Source: G020354785 sp964521285
GTDB taxonomy: Bacteria; Bacteroidota; Bacteroidia; Bacteroidales; UBA10428
Reading direction: 5' to 3'
Length of the DNA stretch: 64,000 nucleotides
NCBI GenBank assembly: GCA_964521285.1
Contig: CAZFQS010000005.1
Span: 132,241 to 196,240, forward strand
Each line of letters opens with the position of its first letter. Position 1 is the first letter of the stretch. This document shows positions 59,477-64,000 of this stretch, one piece after another. Below the pieces are notes generated by a model. That model saw nothing but the letters and a program-made list of their open reading frames with translations. It had not been told where the DNA came from and searched no databases. Both the position numbers and the translations under genes were made by a program.

Positions 59477-61039
59477 ATGTTGTCTAAACCTTCTATAACC
59501 AGAAAAATAATTAGTGTAATAATTCTGCTTCTTATAGTAATCCCAGTATTTGGTATTCATACCCACAATAGTGTTTCAGACAAAATTAATGATGCCTTTG
59601 AGCCTGCGGTCAGATTTTTAAAAGATATACTTTTTTGGGACCCACTATTAATGCTTGGTATAAATGTTGGTGCCGGTGTTCCCTTTATTGTTGTCTGGTT
59701 AATTTTTGGAGGGATCTTCTTTAGTATAAGAATGAAATTTATAAATTTCAGAGGACTCAGGCATGCTGTTAATCTTACTATGGGAAAGTACGACAAACCG
59801 GACAGTAAGGGTGAAGTGTCGCATTTTCAGGCTTTAGCCACAGCATTGTCAGCTACTGTTGGTTTGGGAAACATTGCCGGCGTAGCCATCGCTATTTCAG
59901 TTGGGGGGCCCGGAGCTACATTCTGGATGATTATGGCAGGGTTGCTGGGAATGACGCTCAAATTCTCTGAATGTACACTGGGATTAAAATACAGAAAAAT
60001 TAATGAAAAGGGGGAAGTTTCAGGTGGTCCGATGTATTATCTGGATTATGGATTAAGAAAGAGAAGACTGAAAATACTTGGTAAGTTCCTGGCTGTTTTA
60101 TTTGCAGTACTAATTATCGGGGCTTCATTCGGGGGAGGTAATATGTTACAGGCAAATCAGGCATTTTCGCAGCTGGCATATATTATACCATCACTTGAGA
60201 ATTACGGATTCCTAACTGGTATTGTACTTGCATTTCTGGTTGGGCTGGTAATAATAGGAGGGATTAAAAGTATTGCACGTGTTACTGAAAAGCTAGTTCC
60301 TTTTATGGCATTGCTTTATATTGGCGCGGCTATAGTGATAATAATTCTTAATATATCAGAAACAGGTAATGTCTTTAAATTAATTGTTTCCGGAGCGTTT
60401 AATCCCGGAGCATTAAAAGGGGGTTTTATTGGAGTTTTAATAATGGGTTTCAGGAGAGGTTCTTTTTCCAATGAAGCAGGTATTGGATCTGCATCAATTG
60501 CGCATGCGGCGGCAAGAACAAATGAACCTGTAAGCGAAGGATTTGTAGCATTGCTTGAACCATTTATTGATACCGTAGTAATTTGTACAATGACAGCTAT
60601 GGTATTGATATTCACCGGATTTCATGAAAATCCCCGGGGCCTTGAAGGAGCCCCTCTTACAGCCGCAGCTTTTGGAAGCGTTTTAAACTGGTTCCCCTAC
60701 ATTTTATTAATTGCAGTATTTCTTTTTGCATTTTCAACTATGATTTCCTGGTCTTACTATGGATTAAAAGGATTTGATTATCTCTTTGGAGATGTCATTT
60801 TCAGAATCTTTAAGACCAGGCATGTATCCAAAACCTTTTATCAGCTCTTGTTTCTGTTTTGTATAATTATCGGGGCCTCTTCCCAACTGGATAATGTCCT
60901 TGATTTCTCTGATATGATGATTCTTGCCCCTGCATTTCCTAATATAATAGGACTTTATATTCTTGCCCCTGAATTAAAAAAGGATATGGATTTATATTTA
61001 AATAAAATTAAAACAGGAATAATTAAAAAACTTAAATAA
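59477..61039 (+). CDS. Sodium:alanine/glycine symporter (AgcS family)
   Basis: A 520-residue amino acid:cation symporter. Family motifs: HFQALATALSATVGLGNIAGVAIAI (sodium site), GGPGATFWMIMAGLLGMTLKF, GGPMYYLDYGL, and SFSNEAGIGSASIAHAAARTNEPVSEG, the AgcS signature with the FxNEAGxGSxxIAHA core. Ten or eleven membrane helices plus an N-terminal hydrophobic segment (about residues 8-27). It follows the NSS transporter gene by 64 bases and could be in one unit. Confidence 0.92.
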   Translation: MLSKPSITRKIISVIILLLIVIPVFGIHTHNSVSDKINDAFEPAVRFLKDILFWDPLLMLGINVGAGVPFIVVWLIFGGIFFSIRMKFINFRGLRHAVNLTMGKYDKPDSKGEVSHFQALATALSATVGLGNIAGVAIAISVGGPGATFWMIMAGLLGMTLKFSECTLGLKYRKINEKGEVSGGPMYYLDYGLRKRRLKILGKFLAVLFAVLIIGASFGGGNMLQANQAFSQLAYIIPSLENYGFLTGIVLAFLVGLVIIGGIKSIARVTEKLVPFMALLYIGAAIVIIILNISETGNVFKLIVSGAFNPGALKGGFIGVLIMGFRRGSFSNEAGIGSASIAHAAARTNEPVSEGFVALLEPFIDTVVICTMTAMVLIFTGFHENPRGLEGAPLTAAAFGSVLNWFPYILLIAVFLFAFSTMISWSYYGLKGFDYLFGDVIFRIFKTRHVSKTFYQLLFLFCIIIGASSQLDNVLDFSDMMILAPAFPNIIGLYILAPELKKDMDLYLNKIKTGIIKKLK

Positions 61040-61070
61040 CCTTTAGAATTAACAGGATATTCTTGTTGTT

Positions 61071-61982
61071 ATGCTAAGAAATTTTCTAAAAGACTATTTT
61101 TCATATTCACGAAGAGAAAGAAACGGAATTATTTTACTTTTAGCCATTATCCTTATAATAATAATCGCTTATTTACTGTTGCCTTTAATTAATATTAATC
61201 AGGAATTCAATTTAGAAAAGTATGAGAGTAAATTGGATGATTTTGAAAAGTCACTGGAACCTGTAAATAAAAGAAATTTGTATGATATAAAGAAAAAGTC
61301 AGATATAAATAATGATGATAAATACCAGTTGTTCAGATTTAATCCAAATTCAGCAAATATTAATGATCTGAGAAAATTAGGATTTACAGAACAGGTAATA
61401 AGAAATATTATTAAATATAGAAGTAAAGGAGGGTGTTTTCGGAGGAAGGAAGATCTGTTAAAAATATACAGTATTGATACATCTTTATATTACAGGCTCG
61501 TCCACTTTATTTATTTGAACCATAATGACTCAATAAATACAAATCAGGAAGAATCCGTTAGTAGTCCGGTTAACAAAAATAACGTACCACTTAATATCAA
61601 TAAGGCAGATACGCATTTAATAAGTGAACTTTTCGGAACAGAAAATTTACTGTCAGAAAGGATAATCAAATACAGAAATTTGCTAGGGGGGTTTACAGAT
61701 AAGAATCAGCTTGATGAGATATACGGTTTTAAAAGTAAGCAATATAATTTGATTATAAATAATGTTTTTATTGATACCACATTAATAAGAAGAATAAATA
61801 TTAATAAGGCTGATGAACAAACACTTGACAAGCATCCTTATTTAAATAAATACTATGCAAAGGCAATTATAAAATATAGAAATTTTACCGGTGAGATAAA
61901 GAGTATAAATGAATTATCAGTCAATAACATACTACCCGAAAATATTTTTTTTAGGATAAGACCGTATTTGTCAGTGGACTAA
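61071..61982 (+). CDS. Helix-hairpin-helix protein with N-terminal membrane anchor (ComEA-like repeats)
   Basis: A 303-residue protein. A membrane helix at about residues 18-38 (IILLLAIILIIIIAYLLLPL) is followed by a charged linker and three HhH motifs of the ComEA type: FNPNSANINDLRKLGFTEQVIRNIIKYRSKGG, LNINKADTHLISELFGTENLLSERIIKYRN and ININKADEQTLDKHPYLNKYYAKAIIKYRN (each read as N-A/K-A-D..L followed by a II-KYR helix). In ComEA these bind DNA non-specifically, but membrane-anchored versions are common in this phylum. Competence or DNA-repair roles are inferred only. Confidence 0.85.
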   Translation: MLRNFLKDYFSYSRRERNGIILLLAIILIIIIAYLLLPLININQEFNLEKYESKLDDFEKSLEPVNKRNLYDIKKKSDINNDDKYQLFRFNPNSANINDLRKLGFTEQVIRNIIKYRSKGGCFRRKEDLLKIYSIDTSLYYRLVHFIYLNHNDSINTNQEESVSSPVNKNNVPLNINKADTHLISELFGTENLLSERIIKYRNLLGGFTDKNQLDEIYGFKSKQYNLIINNVFIDTTLIRRININKADEQTLDKHPYLNKYYAKAIIKYRNFTGEIKSINELSVNNILPENIFFRIRPYLSVD

Positions 61983-62130
61983 AATTAATTTTAAAAATTC
62001 TGGTGTATGTTAGCAATTTTTTGGTTAAATTTAATAGAAAATTTGTTAATTTTTAATGAATTGAATTTTGCCTGTTTTAAGATTTTGAAATTATATTCCT
62101 GTTTACTGGTTTTTTGTTTACTAATATAAA

Positions 62131-62162
62131 TTTGGTAGATATTTTTTTATGTAATACCTTTG
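62131..62162 (+). promoter_or_regulatory. Promoter for rpsU
   Basis: TTTG (62131-62134), a 20-base spacer and TACCTTTG (62155-62162), a perfect consensus pair. The start would be about 62169, leaving roughly 18 bases before the ATG at 62187. Confidence 0.7.
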
Positions 62163-62186
62163 CGGCTCATTTAAAGAATATTGTTT

Positions 62187-62378
62187 ATGATCGTAGTTCC
62201 AATAAAAGAAGGTGAAAATATTGAAAGAGCATTAAAAAAGTTCAAAAGAAAGTTTGAAAAGACCGGTATAGTTAAACAATTACGTGCAAGACAAGCATTT
62301 AAAAAGCCCTCGGAGAGAAAACGCGATGTAGTTAAGCGTGCAATTTATATTCAGAAATTGCAGCAGGAGGAAAAATAG
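62187..62378 (+). CDS. rpsU: 30S ribosomal protein bS21
   Basis: A basic protein of 63 residues of the small ribosomal subunit. It begins MIVVPIKEGENIERALKKFK and contains KFEKTGIVKQLRARQAFKKPSERKR, as in Bacteroidota bS21. I use the ATG at 62187, since a TTG two codons upstream adds nothing conserved. In this phylum bS21 helps mask the anti-Shine-Dalgarno sequence, consistent with the scarcity of Shine-Dalgarno sites here. Followed by the recombinase gene in the usual order. Confidence 0.95.
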   Translation: MIVVPIKEGENIERALKKFKRKFEKTGIVKQLRARQAFKKPSERKRDVVKRAIYIQKLQQEEK

Positions 62379-62458
62379 CTATACATAAAAAGCAGGATTA
62401 ACTCAAAATCTTTTTATTAAGTGCCGGATAGAACATAGAGAAGTATATCCCTGTATGT

Positions 62459-63346
62459 ATGAATCATAAAGAATCATTTTTAAAGTATTTACAATACGAA
62501 AAAAGGTATTCTCAACACACAATAAGGTCTTACCTGGATGATTTGGATCAGTTTATTTCTTTCTGTGATTTTAATGAGAATAACTTTGAACCAGTTAATG
62601 TTGATCATAAAAAAATAAGAAGCTGGATAGTAGATTTAGTTAATAATAAAATCTCCATTCGTTCGGTTAAAAGAAAAATTTCTACACTCAAATCGTTCTA
62701 TAAATATTTATTAAGAGAGGGGATCGCTAGTTATAATCCTGTGGAAAAGGTTTTGACTCCAAAAGCTGATAACAAACTGCCGGCGTTTATAAATAAAAAG
62801 CATATGGATATACTTCTGGATGATGTTGATTTTGGCAATGATTATAAAGGTGTAAGAAACAAATTAATAATTGAAATGTTTTATAATACAGGAATAAGGG
62901 TTAGTGAACTTATTAATATGCAAATAAGCGATTTAAATATTACTGAACTTAAATTAAGGGTTATAGGAAAAAGAAACAAAGAAAGGATTATTCCATTTAC
63001 AAGGGTATTTAAAGAGTCTTTGCAGGGATATCTTAATATAAGAAATGATAAGTTCAGGTCTGGCTGTGAAGATTACCTGTTTCTCACTGAGAAAAGCAGT
63101 AAGATGTATCCCAAGCTGGTTTACAGGATCGTAAACAGATACCTGAATTTGATTACTACTATTGAGAAAAAGAGTCCCCATGTTCTGCGTCATACCTTTG
63201 CAACGCACATGTTAAATGCCGGAGCAGATTTAAATGCCATAAAGGAATTGCTCGGACATAGTAATTTGGCCGCAACAGAGATTTATACTCATAATACTTT
63301 TGAAAGATTAAAATCAATATACAAACAAGCTCATCCACGGGCATAA
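62459..63346 (+). CDS. Tyrosine recombinase, XerC/XerD-like
   Basis: A 295-residue site-specific recombinase. N-terminal SAM-like core-binding domain (about residues 1-90: YLQYEKRYSQHTIRSYLDDL) and C-terminal catalytic domain with the residues R (FYNTGIRVSEL), K (VIGKRNKERIIPF), HxxR (HVLRHTFATHM), H (LLGHSNLAATEIYTH) and the nucleophile Tyr in the last of these. Size and conserved position between rpsU and hpf mark it as the chromosomal XerC-type dimer-resolution enzyme, not a mobile-element integrase. Confidence 0.9.
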   Translation: MNHKESFLKYLQYEKRYSQHTIRSYLDDLDQFISFCDFNENNFEPVNVDHKKIRSWIVDLVNNKISIRSVKRKISTLKSFYKYLLREGIASYNPVEKVLTPKADNKLPAFINKKHMDILLDDVDFGNDYKGVRNKLIIEMFYNTGIRVSELINMQISDLNITELKLRVIGKRNKERIIPFTRVFKESLQGYLNIRNDKFRSGCEDYLFLTEKSSKMYPKLVYRIVNRYLNLITTIEKKSPHVLRHTFATHMLNAGADLNAIKELLGHSNLAATEIYTHNTFERLKSIYKQAHPRA

Positions 63347-63364
63347 TATAGGGAGGAATATACA

Positions 63365-63664
63365 ATGAATATTAAGATCAATTCTGTTAAGTTTGCTACT
63401 AATAAGAAGCTGGAAGACTTTGTTAATGCCAAGGTGAAAAAGCTGATGCTATACTATGATGATATTATTCGTGCAGAAGTATACTTAAAAATTGAGAATA
63501 ATCAGGATCTTAATAATAAAGTTGCAGAAATTAAACTAGAAATACCCGGTAATGATTTATTTGCAAAAAAACAGAGTAAATCATTTGAAGAATCGACAGA
63601 CAGTGCAGTTAATGCTCTTAAACGTCAGATTACCAGGCATAAAAATAAACTTAGAAGACAATAG
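63365..63664 (+). CDS. hpf: Ribosome hibernation promoting factor, short HPF/RaiA family
   Basis: A 99-residue protein of the YfiA/HPF family, short type. KINSVKFATNKKLEDFVNAKVKKLM and DIIRAEVYLKIENNQDLNNKVAEIKLEIPGNDLFAKKQSKSFEESTDSAVNALKRQI (read as beta-alpha-beta-beta-beta-alpha) are typical. It binds 30S ribosomes in stationary phase. It is the last protein gene before the tRNA cluster, 19 bases after the recombinase gene. Confidence 0.9.
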   Translation: MNIKINSVKFATNKKLEDFVNAKVKKLMLYYDDIIRAEVYLKIENNQDLNNKVAEIKLEIPGNDLFAKKQSKSFEESTDSAVNALKRQITRHKNKLRRQ

Positions 63665-63693
63665 CTTAACCGTTTAAAAAATAAATTAAATAT

Positions 63694-63725
63694 TTTGTGT
63701 TATAAGTAAAATATTTATACATTTG
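63694..63725 (+). promoter_or_regulatory. Promoter for the tRNA/tuf cluster
   Basis: TTTG (63694-63697), a 20-base spacer and TACATTTG (63718-63725), both perfect. A start near 63732 would give a leader of about 160 bases before the first tRNA. Confidence 0.55.
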
Positions 63726-63894
63726 CCAACCGATTTTTGAGGGTATTAAATGCCGCTGATTACAAGTATTTTATAGGGGTAGTTGAGTTAACCAATTTAG
63801 CTGTATTTGAACTTTAGAAAATTCTTGTTTATTATAACCTTTAATTTGCATCTATAATAGTTATTTTAGCAATGTAAAGGTTCTTTGATATTTT

Positions 63895-63968
63895 GCCGAT
63901 GTAGCTCAGCTGGTCAGAGCAGCTGATTTGTAATCAGCAGGCCGTGGGTTCGAATCCCTCCATCGGCT
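63895..63968 (+). tRNA. tRNA-Thr (anticodon TGT)
   Basis: A 74-base cloverleaf. Acceptor stem GCCGATG with CATCGGC and discriminator T, D-arm AGCTCAGCTGGTCAGAGC, anticodon stem GCTGA/TCAGC with loop TTTGTAA (anticodon TGT), variable loop, and T-arm GTGGGTTCGAATCCCTC. CCA is not encoded. Confidence 0.95.
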
Positions 63969-63978
63969 CATAAGCTAA

Positions 63979-64000
63979 GGGGAGATACCAAAGCGGTCAA
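63979..64000 (+). tRNA. tRNA-Tyr, 5' part only, cut by the window end
   Basis: GGGGAGATACCAAAGCGGTC fits the 5' end of a class II tRNA, most likely tRNA-Tyr from the usual Thr-Tyr-Gly order in Bacteroidota. The anticodon lies outside the window, so identity is inferred. Confidence 0.6.

Noticed and set aside
62459..63346. Tyrosine recombinase as sign of a mobile element or tRNA-integrated island
   Set aside because: Its position between rpsU and hpf is the conserved chromosomal locus of XerC-like recombinases in Bacteroidota, and no attachment-site repeats or cargo genes were seen.

Overview
The window is AT-rich chromosomal DNA from a member of the Bacteroidota, probably a Bacteroidales-like free-living or anaerobic lineage. 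Supporting evidence: type IX secretion (T9SS) sorting domains on two secreted proteins and a PorT-like barrel; GWxTD, DUF4294, DUF6249-like and TamL proteins; many promoters of the Bacteroidota form TTTG-N19..22-TAnnTTTG; few Shine-Dalgarno sites; and the gene order rpsU - xerC-like - hpf - tRNA-Thr - tRNA-Tyr that leads to tuf in this phylum. A run of 100 N at 40888-40987 marks a draft assembly. No phage, insertion sequence, CRISPR array or plasmid region was seen, so this is mostly core genome.

Layout. 1-9.0 kb: a truncated membrane protein, rlmD, a GWxTD lipoprotein with rlmB, then nitrogen assimilation. That block has an AsnC-type regulator divergent from two different ammonia-dependent asparagine synthetases (an archaeal-type AspRS paralogue and AsnA), followed by amt-glnK. 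9-19.5 kb: a YbdG-type MscS channel, a double jelly-roll lipoprotein, an ECF sigma factor with putative partner membrane proteins, an FKBP lipoprotein, a SPOR protein, clpS, nfeD-floA, an OmpA/TPR lipoprotein and a SpoU methyltransferase. 19.5-25.8 kb: sucC, arginine deiminase, a CDGSH iron-sulfur protein, a DUF4294 protein, elbB, a VOC protein and a methyltransferase.

25.8-31.4 kb: the ilvD-ilvB-ilvN-ilvC operon, preceded by a complete transcription attenuator with a 20-residue Ile/Val/Leu-rich leader peptide. 31.4-39.3 kb: a rhomboid protease, a YD-repeat-like protein, and a MacB/FtsX ABC transporter pair divergent from an NtrC-type regulator and its kinase; the intergenic region holds a candidate sigma-54 promoter and upstream half-sites. 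39.3-50.2 kb: a URO-D-family protein, a large T9SS carbohydrate-binding protein interrupted by the assembly gap, redox proteins (NTF2-like, Fe-S flavoprotein, DsrE, AhpD-like), a VIT/VWA T9SS protein, the remnant of a GH88-type glycosidase, a nitroreductase and an Ldh-family dehydrogenase.

50.3-64 kb: a PurL-like protein that has lost the catalytic histidine motif, PorT-like barrel, SpoU methyltransferase, TamL, class II aldolase, two sodium-coupled amino-acid transporters, a helix-hairpin-helix protein, then the rpsU/recombinase/hpf/tRNA block.

Most convincing points for a second look: the ilv attenuator, the sigma-54/NtrC/ABC circuit, the degenerate PurL-like protein, the doubled asparagine synthetase locus under an AsnC-type regulator, and the repeat-collapsed assembly gap, for which a 195-base fill restores one open frame.
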